Position numbers and translations under genes: made by a program. This document shows positions 51,867-61,079 of a stretch of 64,000 nt of DNA, in pieces; the stretch's first letter is position 1; each line of letters starts with the position of its first letter. The stretch spans positions 1,690,001 through 1,754,000 of the forward strand of contig NZ_JADJCO010000003.1 in NCBI RefSeq assembly GCF_016703145.1. Direction: 5' to 3'. The DNA comes from Ottowia sp. Lineage in GTDB: Bacteria; Pseudomonadota; Gammaproteobacteria; Burkholderiales; Burkholderiaceae_C. The notes beneath the pieces were generated by a model, which was given only the letters and a program-made list of their open reading frames with translations, made no database searches and had not been told where the DNA came from.

Positions 51867-53180
51867 ATGGCCGTAAATGTCGAAACCCTTGAGAAGCTCG
51901 AGCGCAAGATGACGCTCACCCTGCCCGTGGAGACCATCCAGAACGAGGTGGGCGCCCGCCTGCGCAAGCTGGCGCGCACCGTCAAGATGGACGGTTTCCG
52001 TCCCGGCAAGGTGCCGATGGGCATCGTGACGCAGCGCTACGGTTACTCGGTGCAGTACGAGGTCATGAACGACAAGGTGGGCGAGGCCTTCTTCAACGCC
52101 GCCAACGAGGCCAAGCTGCGCGTGGCCGGCCAGCCCACCATCACCGAGAAGGACGGCGCGCCCGAGGGCCAGATGGCCTTCGACGCCGTGTTCGAGGTGT
52201 TCCCCGACGTGAAGATCGGCGACCTGGCCACGGCCGAGGTCGAGAAGGCCACCGCCGAGGTGACCGACGCAGCCGTCGATCGCACGCTGGACATCCTGCG
52301 CAAGCAGCGCCGCAGCTTCGCCCAGCGCGCGCAAGGCGCGCCGGTCGAGGACGGCGATCGTGTCACGGTGGACTTCGCCGGCAAGATCGACGGCGAGCCG
52401 TTCGAGGGTGGCAAGGCCGAGGACTTTCAGTTCGTCGTCGCCGAGGGCCAGATGCTCAAGGAGTTCGAGGACGCCGTGCGCGGCATGAAGGTGGGTGAGA
52501 GCAAGACCTTCCCGCTGGCCTTCCCGGCCGACTACCACGGCAAGGACGTGGCGGGCAAGACGGCCGACTTCATGGTCACCGTCCAGAAGATCGAGGCCGC
52601 GCACCTGCCCGAGGTCAACGACCAGCTTGCCAAGTCGCTGGGCGTGCAGGAAGGCACCGTCGAGGGCCTGCGCGCCGACATCCGCAAGAACCTGGAGCGC
52701 GAGATCAAGTTCCGCCTCGTGGCCCGCAACAAGCAGGCCGTGATGGACGCGCTGCTGGCACAGGCCGAGCTGGACATTCCCAAATCCAGCGTGCAGGCCG
52801 AGATCGACCGCATGATCGAGAGCGCCCGCGCCGACCTGAAGGCGCGCGGCATCAAGGACGCCGACAAGGCGCCCATCCCCGACGACGTGTTCCGCCCGCA
52901 GGCCGAGCGGCGCGTGCGCCTGGGGCTGACGGTGGCCGAGTTGGTGCGCGCCGCCAGCTTGCAGGCCAAGCCCGAGCAGATCAAGGCCCAGGTCGAGGAG
53001 CTGGCCGCCAGCTACGAGAAGCCCGACGAAGTGGTGCGCTACTACTATGCCGACAACCGCCGCCTGGCCGACGTCGAGGCCATGGTGATCGAGAACAACG
53101 TGACCGAGCACGTGCTGGGCCAGGCCAAGGTCACCGAGAAGGCGCTGGGCTTCGACGAACTGATGGGTCAGCAGGGTTGA
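51867..53180 (+). CDS. tig: Trigger factor
   Basis: A 437-residue ribosome-bound chaperone and peptidyl-prolyl isomerase that meets nascent chains at the exit tunnel. The ribosome-binding signature is GFRPGKVPM near residue 45. The FKBP-type domain (about 150-245) includes GDRVTVDFAGKIDGEPFEGG, and the long helical C-terminal chaperone arms follow. I use ATG 51867 with GAGAGAACACC before it. It precedes clpP, clpX and lon as in most proteobacteria. Confidence 0.97.
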   Translation: MAVNVETLEKLERKMTLTLPVETIQNEVGARLRKLARTVKMDGFRPGKVPMGIVTQRYGYSVQYEVMNDKVGEAFFNAANEAKLRVAGQPTITEKDGAPEGQMAFDAVFEVFPDVKIGDLATAEVEKATAEVTDAAVDRTLDILRKQRRSFAQRAQGAPVEDGDRVTVDFAGKIDGEPFEGGKAEDFQFVVAEGQMLKEFEDAVRGMKVGESKTFPLAFPADYHGKDVAGKTADFMVTVQKIEAAHLPEVNDQLAKSLGVQEGTVEGLRADIRKNLEREIKFRLVARNKQAVMDALLAQAELDIPKSSVQAEIDRMIESARADLKARGIKDADKAPIPDDVFRPQAERRVRLGLTVAELVRAASLQAKPEQIKAQVEELAASYEKPDEVVRYYYADNRRLADVEAMVIENNVTEHVLGQAKVTEKALGFDELMGQQG

Positions 53181-53183
53181 TCG

Positions 53184-53254
53184 ATTGCTATTGGTTGAAT
53201 AGCTGCTGACGCAATATTCACGCGGGTAGAGGCCGATTTTAATCTGAAATCGGC
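53184..53254 (-). repeat. Three-hairpin repeat, copy 13 (tig-clpP gap)
   Basis: The clearest three-hairpin copy. On the plus strand GCTAT (53187-53191) pairs with ATAGC (53199-53203). A short CGC/GCG middle stem spans CGCAATATTCACGCG, and CCGATTT (53233-53239) pairs perfectly with AAATCGG (53247-53253). It lies upstream of the clpP heat-shock promoter. Confidence 0.8.
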
Positions 53255-53293
53255 ACCTGTCCCGCAGCCTGCGGGCCAGCGGCGACAATGGGG

Positions 53294-53322
53294 CTTGGAA
53301 TCTGCGGGTTCCGGCCCCATTT
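53294..53322 (+). promoter_or_regulatory. Sigma-32-like promoter of clpP
   Basis: CTTGGAA at 53294-53300 and CCCCATTT at 53315-53322 are separated by 14 nt. The -10 half is a perfect match to CCCCATNT. The clpP start is 28 bp further on. Confidence 0.7.
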
Positions 53323-53349
53323 GCTTGTTCATCCCCCTTCGGAGCTTTC

Positions 53350-53961
53350 ATGAGCGCTTTCGACACCCCCCAGAACCTCGGACTGATCCCGATGGTGGTC
53401 GAGCAGTCCGGCCGCGGCGAGCGGTCGTTCGACATTTACTCGCGCCTGCTGAAGGAGCGCGTGATCTTCCTCGTGGGCGAGGTCAACGACCAGACCGCCA
53501 ACCTGGTGGTGGCGCAACTGCTGTTCCTGGAAAGCGAGAACCCCGACAAGGACATCTCGCTGTACATCAACTCGCCGGGCGGCAGCGTGAGCGCCGGCAT
53601 GTCGATCTACGACACCATGCAGTTCGTCAAGCCCGACGTGTCCACCATGTGCCTGGGCTTCGCGGCCAGCATGGGCGCCTTTCTGCTTGCGGCCGGCGCC
53701 AAGGGCAAGCGCTACTCGCTGCCCAACAGCAAGGTCATGATCCACCAGGTGCTGGGCGGCGCGCGCGGCCAAGCCACCGACATCGAGATCCAGGCGCGTG
53801 ACATCCTGCGCACCAAGGAGCAGATGAACCGCATCCTGGCCGACCGCACCGGCCAGCCCTACGAGAAAGTGGTGCACGACACCGAGCGCGACTACTACAT
53901 GACCGCCGACGAGGCCAATGCCTACGGCATCGTCGATCAGGTGCTGGCCGCTCGTCCCTGA
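53350..53961 (+). CDS. clpP: ATP-dependent Clp protease proteolytic subunit
   Basis: A 203-residue serine protease forming the 14-mer chamber used by ClpX and ClpA. The triad is Ser107 in GFAASMGAF, His132 in VMIHQ and Asp181 in [21 protein letters not shown] is a family signature. A short N-terminal propeptide is likely. It is heat-shock controlled by the promoter upstream, and a strong hairpin follows before clpX. Confidence 0.97.
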   Translation: MSAFDTPQNLGLIPMVVEQSGRGERSFDIYSRLLKERVIFLVGEVNDQTANLVVAQLLFLESENPDKDISLYINSPGGSVSAGMSIYDTMQFVKPDVSTMCLGFAASMGAFLLAAGAKGKRYSLPNSKVMIHQVLGGARGQATDIEIQARDILRTKEQMNRILADRTGQPYEKVVHDTERDYYMTADEANAYGIVDQVLAARP

Positions 53962-53984
53962 CCTTCCCGCCGCCAGTGGCATGC

Positions 53985-54020
53985 GGGCAACGGCGCCGCC
54001 CGGCGCCGTTGCCCGTTTTG
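53985..54020 (+). terminator. Terminator hairpin between clpP and clpX
   Basis: GGGCAACGGCGCCG and CGGCGCCGTTGCCC are perfectly complementary over 14 bp with only CC between, followed by GTTTTGG. This is a very stable hairpin with a short T run, so it may attenuate rather than stop transcription into clpX. TATCAT at 54022-54027 could serve as a clpX -10. Confidence 0.75.
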
Positions 54021-54057
54021 GTTATCATGGCCCGATCCACCACCAGACTGTCTTTCA

Positions 54058-55323
54058 ATGGCCGATAAAAAAGGCTCTTCCAGCGAGAAAACGCTTTACT
54101 GCTCGTTCTGCGGCAAGAGCCAGCACGAGGTCAAGAAGCTGATCGCCGGCCCCTCGGTGTTCATCTGCGACGAGTGCATCGACCTGTGCAACGACATCAT
54201 CCGCGAGGAGGTGCCCGCCGCCGCAGCGGAAGGCGAGGCCCGGTCCGACCTGCCCACGCCGGCCGACATCAAGACCAACCTCGACAACTACGTCATCGGC
54301 CAGGAGAAGGCCAAGCGCACACTCGCCGTGGCGGTCTACAACCACTACAAGCGCCTGAAGCACAAGGGCGACGCCAAGGGCGGCGAGGTGGAGCTGGCCA
54401 AGAGCAACATCCTGCTGATCGGCCCCACCGGCTCGGGCAAGACGCTGCTGGCGCAGACGCTGGCGCGCCAGCTCGACGTGCCTTTCGTCATGGCCGACGC
54501 CACCACGCTGACCGAGGCCGGCTACGTGGGCGAGGACGTCGAAAACATCATCAGCAAGCTGCTGCAAAGCTGCAACTACGACGTCGAGCGCGCGCAGCGC
54601 GGCATCGTCTACATCGACGAGATCGACAAGATCAGCCGCAAGGCCGACAACCCCAGCATCACGCGCGACGTCTCGGGCGAGGGCGTGCAGCAGGCGCTGC
54701 TCAAGCTGATCGAGGGCACCATGGCCAGCATCCCGCCGCAGGGCGGGCGCAAGCACCCGAACCAGGACTTCCTGCAGATCGACACCACCAACATCCTCTT
54801 CATCTGCGGCGGCGCCTTCGCGGGGCTGGAGAAGGTGATCGAGGCGCGCACCGAGGCCAGCGGCATCGGCTTCGGCGCCACCGTGCGCAGCAAGCAGCAG
54901 CGCTCGATCTCCGAGGTGTTCCGCGAGGTGGAGCCGGAGGACCTGATCAAGTTCGGCATCATCCCCGAGCTGGTCGGCCGCATGCCCGTGGTGGCCACGC
55001 TGGCCGAGCTGACCGAGGACGCGCTGGTTCAGATCCTCACCGAGCCCAAGAACGCGCTGGCCAAGCAGTTCGCCCGCCTGCTGCAGATGGAGGGGGTCGA
55101 GCTGGAGATTCGCCCCTCGGCGCTCAAGGCCATCGCGCGCCGGGCGCTGGCGCGCAAGACCGGCGCGCGCGGCCTGCGCTCGATCCTGGAGCAGGTGCTG
55201 GTCGACACCATGTACGAGCTGCCCCACACCGCGGGCGTGGCCAAGGTGGTGGTGGACGAGAGCACCATCGAGGAAGGCCAGTCACCGCTGCTGGTCTACC
55301 GCGAAGCCGCCAAGAAGGCCTGA
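54058..55323 (+). CDS. clpX: Clp protease ATP-binding subunit ClpX
   Basis: A 421-residue AAA+ unfoldase that feeds substrates to ClpP. The N-terminal zinc domain has Cys15, Cys18, Cys37 and Cys40 (LYCSFCGK and FICDEC). Walker A GPTGSGKT is near residues 122-129, followed by GYVGEDVEN (pore loop), YIDEIDKI (Walker B) and the ClpP-contact region near [21 protein letters not shown] 54058. Length is normal for the family. Confidence 0.97.
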   Translation: MADKKGSSSEKTLYCSFCGKSQHEVKKLIAGPSVFICDECIDLCNDIIREEVPAAAAEGEARSDLPTPADIKTNLDNYVIGQEKAKRTLAVAVYNHYKRLKHKGDAKGGEVELAKSNILLIGPTGSGKTLLAQTLARQLDVPFVMADATTLTEAGYVGEDVENIISKLLQSCNYDVERAQRGIVYIDEIDKISRKADNPSITRDVSGEGVQQALLKLIEGTMASIPPQGGRKHPNQDFLQIDTTNILFICGGAFAGLEKVIEARTEASGIGFGATVRSKQQRSISEVFREVEPEDLIKFGIIPELVGRMPVVATLAELTEDALVQILTEPKNALAKQFARLLQMEGVELEIRPSALKAIARRALARKTGARGLRSILEQVLVDTMYELPHTAGVAKVVVDESTIEEGQSPLLVYREAAKKA

Positions 55324-55388
55324 TTTCAGGTCAAATCGGTCTCCATCCCGCGCCCCTTCTGCGCGAGAAGCTATCAATAACAGAGCAA
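55321..55388 (+). repeat. Three-hairpin repeat, copy 14 (clpX-lon gap)
   Basis: It begins in the clpX stop codon. GATTT (55322-55326) pairs with AAATC (55333-55337). CGCGC (55349-55353) pairs with GCGCG (55361-55365) around CCCCTTCT-like loop sequence. The right end is AGCTATCAATAACAGAGC, with weak pairing. Confidence 0.7.
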
Positions 55389-55453
55389 CCCGGCGTGCCG
55401 CCCGCGCCGATGCGCCGGATTTCCACTGGCCGCGCGCACGAACCGGGCGCCGG

Positions 55454-55481
55454 GTTGAAAATGTGCCCTGAGCGGCCATAT
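55454..55481 (+). promoter_or_regulatory. Sigma-32-like promoter of lon
   Basis: GTTGAAA (core TTGAAA 55455-55460) is followed after 13 nt by GGCCATAT at 55474-55481, close to CCCCATNT. The lon start is 29 bp further on. Lon is a classical heat-shock protease. Confidence 0.65.
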
Positions 55482-55509
55482 CTGGCCTGATCACCCCAAA
55501 GGATTCTTC

Positions 55510-57939
55510 ATGTCCGGAACCGCGCCCCTGCCCGCCACCCCGATCGACCTGCCGCTGCTGCCGTTGCGCGATGTGGTGGTGTTCCCCCACATGGTCATCC
55601 CGCTGTTCGTGGGCCGGCCCAAGAGCATCAAGGCGCTGGAGACGGCCATGGCCGCTGACCGCCGCATCATGCTGGTGGCGCAGAAGACGGCCGCCAAGGA
55701 CGAGCCCGCGGTGAGCGACATGTTCGAGGTCGGCTGCGTCTCCACCATCCTGCAGATGCTCAAGCTGCCCGACGGCACGGTGAAGGTGCTGGTCGAGGGC
55801 CAGCAGCGCGCCACCGTCACGCACATCGAGGACGGCGAGGCGCACTTCATCGCCACCGTCACGCCGCTGGAGGCGTCGGACGCCGACAAGAACAACGCCG
55901 AGATCGAGGCGCTGCGCCGTGCGGTGATGCAGCAATTCGACCAGTACGTCAAGCTGAACAAGAAGATCCCGCCCGAGATCCTGACCTCGATCGCCAGCAT
56001 CGACGAGCCGGGCCGCCTGGCCGACACCATCGCCGCGCACCTGCCGCTGAAGCTGGAGAACAAGCAGACAGTGCTGGACCTGACCAGCGTGAAGGACCGG
56101 CTGGAGAACCTGTTCGAGCAGCTCGAGCGCGAGGTGGACATCCTCAACGTCGACAAGCGCATCCGCGGCCGCGTCAAGCGCCAGATGGAGAAGAATCAGC
56201 GCGACTTCTACCTCAACGAGCAGGTCAAGGCGATCCAGAAGGAGCTGGGCGAGGGCGAGGAGGGCGCGGACATCGACGAGATCGAGAAGAAGATCAAGGC
56301 CGCGCGCATGCCCAAGGAGGCACGCAAGAAGGCCGAGGGCGAGCTGAAGAAGCTCAAGCTCATGTCGCCCATGTCGGCCGAGGCCACTGTGGTGCGCAAC
56401 TACATCGACGTGCTGGTCGGCCTGCCCTGGAGCAAGAAGACCAAGATCAAGCACGACCTGACCAACGCCGAGACCGTGCTGAACGAAGACCACTACGGGC
56501 TGGAGAAGGTCAAGGACCGCATCCTCGAATACCTCGCGGTGCAGCAGCGCGTGGACAAGCTCAAGGCGCCGATCCTGTGCCTGGTGGGGCCGCCCGGGGT
56601 GGGCAAGACCTCGCTGGGTCAATCGGTGGCGCGGGCCACCGGGCGCAAGTTCGTTCGCATGGCCCTGGGCGGCATGCGCGACGAGGCGGAGATCCGCGGC
56701 CATCGGCGCACCTACATCGGCTCCATGCCGGGCAAGGTGCTGCAGTCGCTGTCCAAGGTGGGCACGCGCAACCCGCTGTTCCTGCTCGACGAGATCGACA
56801 AGCTGGGCATGGACTTCCGCGGCGACCCTTCCAGCGCGCTGCTGGAAGTGTTGGACCCGGAGCAGAACCATACCTTCAGCGACCACTATGTCGAAGTCGA
56901 TTTCGATCTGTCGGACGTGATGTTCGTGGCCACCAGCAACTCGATGAACATCCCGCCGGCGCTGCTCGATCGCATGGAGGTGATTCGTCTGTCGGGTTAT
57001 ACCGAGGACGAGAAGACCCACATCGCCATCAAGTACCTGCTGCCCAAGCAGATGAAGAACAACGGCCTGAAGGACGGCGAGCTGTCGGTCTCCGAGTACG
57101 CCGTGCGCGACATCGTGCGCCACTACACGCGCGAGGCGGGCGTGCGCTCGCTGGAGCGCGAGCTGTCCAAGATCTGCCGCAAGGTCGTCAAGGGGCTGCA
57201 GCTCAAGCAAATGACGCCGCAGGTCGATGTCACGTCCGACAACCTCAACGAGTTCCTCGGGGTGCGCAAGTTCACCTACGGCCGCGCCGAACAGCAGAAC
57301 CAGGTCGGCCAGGTGGTGGGCCTGGCGTGGACCGAGGTGGGGGGCGACCTGCTCACCATCGAGGCCGCCACCATGCCCGGCAAGGGCACCATCCAGCGCA
57401 CCGGCCAATTGGGCGAGGTGATGAAGGAATCCGTCGAGGCCGCGCGCACCGTGGTGCGCTCGCGCGCACGGGGCCTGGGGCTGAAGGACGAGATGTTCGA
57501 GAAGCGCGACATCCACATCCACGTGCCCGACGGCGCCACACCCAAGGACGGCCCTAGCGCCGGCGCCGCCATGACCACCGCCATGGTGTCGGCGCTGACC
57601 GGCATCCCGGTGCGCGGCGACGTGGCGATGACCGGCGAGATCACGCTGCGCGGCGAGGTCACCGCCATCGGCGGCCTGAAGGAGAAGCTGCTGGCGGCGC
57701 TGCGCGGTGGCATCAAGACCGTCATCATCCCCGAGGAGAACGTGAAGGATCTGCAGGAGATCCCGGCCAACGTGAAGGAGGGCCTCAAGATCGCCCCGGT
57801 GAAGTGGATCGACAAGGTGCTGGAGATCGCGCTGGAACGCCAGCCCGTGCCGCTCACCGACGACGATGTGGCGACCGCCGGCACGCCGACGCCCGAGAAG
57901 AAAGCCACGGAGCGGCGGGGCGGCGCGGTCAAGCACTGA
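55510..57939 (+). CDS. lon: ATP-dependent protease Lon
   Basis: An 809-residue cytoplasmic AAA+ serine protease. The N-terminal substrate domain begins [23 protein letters not shown]. Walker A GPPGVGKT is near residue 360, and LLDEIDKLG is Walker B. The protease domain has the Ser683 (KDGPSAGAA) and Lys726 (GGLKEK) dyad with the standard 43-residue spacing. The C-terminal tail is short and charged. It is the last of the tig-clpP-clpX-lon cluster. Confidence 0.97.
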   Translation: MSGTAPLPATPIDLPLLPLRDVVVFPHMVIPLFVGRPKSIKALETAMAADRRIMLVAQKTAAKDEPAVSDMFEVGCVSTILQMLKLPDGTVKVLVEGQQRATVTHIEDGEAHFIATVTPLEASDADKNNAEIEALRRAVMQQFDQYVKLNKKIPPEILTSIASIDEPGRLADTIAAHLPLKLENKQTVLDLTSVKDRLENLFEQLEREVDILNVDKRIRGRVKRQMEKNQRDFYLNEQVKAIQKELGEGEEGADIDEIEKKIKAARMPKEARKKAEGELKKLKLMSPMSAEATVVRNYIDVLVGLPWSKKTKIKHDLTNAETVLNEDHYGLEKVKDRILEYLAVQQRVDKLKAPILCLVGPPGVGKTSLGQSVARATGRKFVRMALGGMRDEAEIRGHRRTYIGSMPGKVLQSLSKVGTRNPLFLLDEIDKLGMDFRGDPSSALLEVLDPEQNHTFSDHYVEVDFDLSDVMFVATSNSMNIPPALLDRMEVIRLSGYTEDEKTHIAIKYLLPKQMKNNGLKDGELSVSEYAVRDIVRHYTREAGVRSLERELSKICRKVVKGLQLKQMTPQVDVTSDNLNEFLGVRKFTYGRAEQQNQVGQVVGLAWTEVGGDLLTIEAATMPGKGTIQRTGQLGEVMKESVEAARTVVRSRARGLGLKDEMFEKRDIHIHVPDGATPKDGPSAGAAMTTAMVSALTGIPVRGDVAMTGEITLRGEVTAIGGLKEKLLAALRGGIKTVIIPEENVKDLQEIPANVKEGLKIAPVKWIDKVLEIALERQPVPLTDDDVATAGTPTPEKKATERRGGAVKH

Positions 57940-58027
57940 ACCCGGGTCAAGGCACGGCGCGAGGTAAAAATTTTTGAGCGCATGCCGGAAACCCCGGAAA
58001 TTCAGGCTAGAATGCAAGGCTTGCAAC

Positions 58028-58103
58028 GCGGGAGTAGCTCAGTTGGTAGAGCGCAACCTTGCCAAGGTTGAGGTCGCGAGTTCGAGCCTCGTTTCCCGCT
58101 CCA
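58028..58103 (+). tRNA. tRNA-Gly (GCC), integration target
   Basis: 76 nt with encoded CCA. The acceptor GCGGGAG pairs with TTCCCGC (one wobble), the anticodon loop TTGCCAA reads GCC, and the T loop is TTCGAGC. It is immediately followed by an integrative element whose recombinase reads away from it. The intact 3' end would be restored by the element's own copy. Confidence 0.95.
58081..58103 (+). other. Probable attachment site (left end) in tRNA-Gly
   Basis: The 3' end of the tRNA gene, including the T arm and acceptor strand with CCA, is the usual crossover site for tRNA-Gly elements of the ICEclc type, which use about the last 18 bp. The matching right-hand copy is outside the window, so the exact boundary is inferred. 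Confidence 0.6.
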
Positions 58104-58150
58104 ATTTATGATCTACAGACTTCCACTGACGTCTGTAAGTCATTGAAAAG

Positions 58151-58171
58151 AGGAGCTTCGGCTCCTTTTTT
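58151..58171 (+). terminator. Terminator after tRNA-Gly
   Basis: GGAGC (58152-58156), TTCG loop, GCTCC (58161-58165), then six T. It would end the tRNA transcript or reduce read-through into the integrase gene. It lies inside the integrated element, so the element brings it. Confidence 0.8.
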
Positions 58172-58302
58172 CATTCCAGCGAAAGCCACGGAAGTCCACT
58201 GACAGCCACCATTTTTGAGGCCAAAAACAAGGCCAAAGAATGCGGGTCGTGCCGGTTCCGGGTTGTTGCTGGGGTTGGATCGGGATGACAAGCAGCATCG
58301 GG

Positions 58303-58323
58303 CCTAAGTCCAAGACTTAGGAG
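58303..58323 (+). promoter_or_regulatory. Hairpin overlapping the integrase ribosome site
   Basis: CCTAAGTC (58303-58310), CAA loop, GACTTAGG (58314-58321) pair perfectly over 8 bp. The ribosome site AGGAG is 58319-58323, so three of its five bases are in the stem, 5-6 nt before the ATG at 58329. It could mask translation or be a protein-binding operator. Confidence 0.55.
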
Positions 58324-58328
58324 CTTCG

Positions 58329-60275
58329 ATGATGGCACTCTCTGATCTGACTGTGCGGCAAGCCAAGGCCGCTGACAAAACCTACAGCCTCCCCGACACC
58401 GATGGCCTCGGCCTGGTGGTCGCCCCTACCGGCGGCAAGTCGTGGCATTTGCGCTATTACTGGCTCGGCAAGCAAAAGCGCATCTCCCTGGGGAACTACC
58501 CCGAGATCGGTTTGCGCGAAGCGCGCACCTTGCGCGACGAAGCCCGGGCGCTTCTGGCAAAGGGCGTCAACCCCCATACCGATCGGAAACAGAAGCGACA
58601 CGCGGTCAAGCTTGCGGCCGACTACACCTTCAAGGCCGTCTTCGATGCGTGGGTCGAGCATCGCCGCAAGGAAATCAAGGAGGGCAGGAACAGCACGCTG
58701 TCGCAGATCCTGCGGATCTTCAACAAGGACGTGCTGCCTAGCCTCAAGCAGATGTCGATCTACGACATTCGCCGGCCCCAACTCCTGGGCGTCCTGGCGA
58801 GGATCGAGGAGCGCAAGGCGTTCACCACTGCCGAGAAGGTCCGCACCTGGCTGGGGCAGTTGTTCCGCTATGCCCTCGTCATCGTGGAGGGGCTGGAAGC
58901 CAATCCGGCCTCCGACCTGGACGTGGTGGCCGAGCCCAAGCCCCCGGTGAACCACAACCCCTACCTGCATCTTCCGGAGCTTCCCGAGTTCCTGCACAAG
59001 CTCAGGCTCTACAACCCTCGTGGTTGGCAGACCCAACTCGGCATCCGGCTGCTGTTCCTGACCGGCGTGCGTACCGGCGAGCTGCGGCTGGCGACCCCGG
59101 ACCAGTTCGATCTCGACCGTGGCCTGTGGATCATCCCGCCGCAGATCGTCAAGCAACTCCAGGACGAGATGCGCAAGGCCGGCAAGCGCCCGCAGGACGT
59201 TCCGCCCTACATCGTGCCGCTGTCCGTGCAGGCCATCGAGATCGTGAGCTACCTTCTGGGGGTGATACGGCCGGCCCAGCGCCACCTGCTGGCGCACCGC
59301 AGCGAACTCAAGAAGCGCATCAGCGAGAACACCCTCAACGCGGCCTTGAAACGAATGGGCTACAAGGATCAACTGACCGGTCACGGCATCCGCGGAACCA
59401 TCTCGACGGCGCTCAACGAGATCGGCTACCCCAAGATTTGGGTGGACGCGCAGCTCTCGCACTCCGACCCGAACAAGGTGAGTTCGGCTTACAACCATGC
59501 CAAGTACGTTGAGCCGCGCCGCCGGATGATGCAGGACTGGGCGGATCGCCTCGACCTGCTCGAACAGGGCCAAGTGGAAGCGGCCAGCGCGCATCTGACG
59601 ATGCGTATCGACGGGGTGCCGGCGATGGCGGAAACTGAGGACGTGGTGGACGCGGTCCCCATGGTGGCCGAGCCCGCTTCCCCTGGCGTCCCGCCGATGG
59701 TGGCCACGCCCATCGTCGTGACCCCGAACAGTGGCGAGATCACGTTCCAGCGGCTGTCGCAGGTGCCGCCACCGCCGACGCATGCTCCGGAGCCGGAAGT
59801 CTCCGCAATCCAGCGGGAGCGCGAGGAAATGCTGGCCATGTACGAGTCGCCGAACAATCTGCCGGTGCCGCTGTTCGGCAAGCTGGCCGGAAAGTCCAAG
59901 GACCAGATCAACCGGGAGCTGAAAGCCGGCAAGCTACTGTCCATCAGCCTGGGCAATCGGGGGCAGCGGGTTCCCGACTGGCAACTGGTGCCGCTCAAGC
60001 ACAAGCTGGCTCAGGTGCTCATGAATCAATGTCCGCGGGCGGACTCGTGGGATCTGTATCGCATGCTCACCCGGCCACATCCGGACCTGGGTGATCGTGC
60101 CGCCATCGACATCGTGACGCCAAGCAATCTGGGCATGGTCGTCCGGGTCATCGCGGCCACCCACCAGCAGACAGGTGCGTCTGAGGCTGGCTTGCCGCCG
60201 AGGCTCATCCCCGAGGACGTCCAGCAGAGCGTTCGTCGGCTGGTGGACAGCGCTGCGATGCTTGAGACGGCGTAA
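58329..60275 (+). CDS. Large tyrosine recombinase (integrase) with C-terminal extension
   Basis: A 648-residue site-specific recombinase. The N-terminal arm-binding domain (DUF4102 type) reads LTVRQAKAADKTYSLPDTDGL and ISLGNYPEIGLREAR. The catalytic domain has Arg248 (TGVRTGE), His352 and Arg355 (HGIRGT), His378 (LSHSD) and the nucleophile Tyr388. Most P4-type integrases end near residue 420; this one adds about 230 residues. That part holds a Pro-rich linker and a domain (LPVPLFGKLAGKSKDQINRE to NLGMVVRVI) resembling the C-terminal part of MbcA/ParS-type proteins. ICEclc's IntB13 has similar size and target. ATG 58332 is an alternative start. Confidence 0.9.
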   Translation: MMALSDLTVRQAKAADKTYSLPDTDGLGLVVAPTGGKSWHLRYYWLGKQKRISLGNYPEIGLREARTLRDEARALLAKGVNPHTDRKQKRHAVKLAADYTFKAVFDAWVEHRRKEIKEGRNSTLSQILRIFNKDVLPSLKQMSIYDIRRPQLLGVLARIEERKAFTTAEKVRTWLGQLFRYALVIVEGLEANPASDLDVVAEPKPPVNHNPYLHLPELPEFLHKLRLYNPRGWQTQLGIRLLFLTGVRTGELRLATPDQFDLDRGLWIIPPQIVKQLQDEMRKAGKRPQDVPPYIVPLSVQAIEIVSYLLGVIRPAQRHLLAHRSELKKRISENTLNAALKRMGYKDQLTGHGIRGTISTALNEIGYPKIWVDAQLSHSDPNKVSSAYNHAKYVEPRRRMMQDWADRLDLLEQGQVEAASAHLTMRIDGVPAMAETEDVVDAVPMVAEPASPGVPPMVATPIVVTPNSGEITFQRLSQVPPPPTHAPEPEVSAIQREREEMLAMYESPNNLPVPLFGKLAGKSKDQINRELKAGKLLSISLGNRGQRVPDWQLVPLKHKLAQVLMNQCPRADSWDLYRMLTRPHPDLGDRAAIDIVTPSNLGMVVRVIAATHQQTGASEAGLPPRLIPEDVQQSVRRLVDSAAMLETA

Positions 60276-60338
60276 TCCGAGGTTCGACGGTACCGTGGCC
60301 AGCGGCACCATTCCTGTCGCTGACCACTGCATTTCGCC

Positions 60339-60932
60339 TTATTGCAACGATGTGCCCGAGCGCACCACGACGGCGTACAGATCGGCAATCGTCGCCAACG
60401 CGCCCTCATGCAGCACCTCGGCCGACACATTCACCACGCCCCTTCGGATGGGCCGCGTCGCGCATGCATCGGCCACCACGGTGGGCTGGTTGCCGCGTAG
60501 AAATGCACCCTCGGCGGTGAACGTCACGCACATGTGGGTCATGAATCCCATGACGATGACCTGTTTGTTACCGGCCGCCTCAACGCGCTCGCCCAAATCG
60601 GTGCCGACGAATGCATTGGGCGCCGTCTTGACGACCACGGGCTCGTTGGGCAGCGGCGCGACGGCGGGATGAATCTGACCGATCTCGGCGGCGAGGTCGT
60701 AGGGCGAGCCCTCTCCACCGTCGTGAACGACATGGATGCTGTTGGTGCCGGCGGCGCGCGCCCGGGTCAACAGTTCAGATGCCGAAGCCAGCGCCGGCTG
60801 CCAGCCGGCCAGTTCCATGACGCCGCGCGTGTAGGTGTTCTGGTAGTCCACGAGGATCAAGGTGGCACCGTCTAACGTGGCCGGTGTGGGGTCCAGTCCG
60901 TTGAGCTGGCGCAGCGTGGTCGAGGAGTTCAT
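60339..60932 (-). CDS. Isochorismatase-family cysteine hydrolase
   Basis: A 197-residue cytoplasmic hydrolase. The catalytic triad is Asp29 (LVDYQN), Lys102 (VKTAPNAF) and Cys135 (MTHMCV). Members split isochorismate, nicotinamide, ureidoacrylate or other amides; the exact substrate is not evident. It is divergent from a GlxA-type regulator, and this pair is a frequent arrangement in proteobacterial accessory regions where the regulator controls the hydrolase. Convergent with the integrase. Confidence 0.88.
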   Translation of the reverse strand: MNSSTTLRQLNGLDPTPATLDGATLILVDYQNTYTRGVMELAGWQPALASASELLTRARAAGTNSIHVVHDGGEGSPYDLAAEIGQIHPAVAPLPNEPVVVKTAPNAFVGTDLGERVEAAGNKQVIVMGFMTHMCVTFTAEGAFLRGNQPTVVADACATRPIRRGVVNVSAEVLHEGALATIADLYAVVVRSGTSLQ

Positions 60933-61016
60933 GGTTGTACTTCCTTGAATGGGAAATGGAGGATCCGGCCATCAGAAATGACCGCCTCGTCATGCTAGAA
61001 GCGCAGCGGAATGTCG

Positions 61017-61050
61017 GCAATGTCATCTAACATGTAGATTCAGACATTGC
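61017..61050. promoter_or_regulatory. Nested inverted repeats in the hydrolase-regulator gap
   Basis: GCAATGTC at 61017-61024 and GACATTGC at 61043-61050 are perfect 8-bp arms. Inside them ATCTA (61025-61029) and TAGAT (61035-61039) pair again. The nesting suggests a dimer-of-dimers operator for the adjacent AraC-type regulator, placed between the divergent starts. Confidence 0.55.
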
Positions 61051-61079
61051 GGTGCGCGGGCACCCACGGAGCTTGCAGC

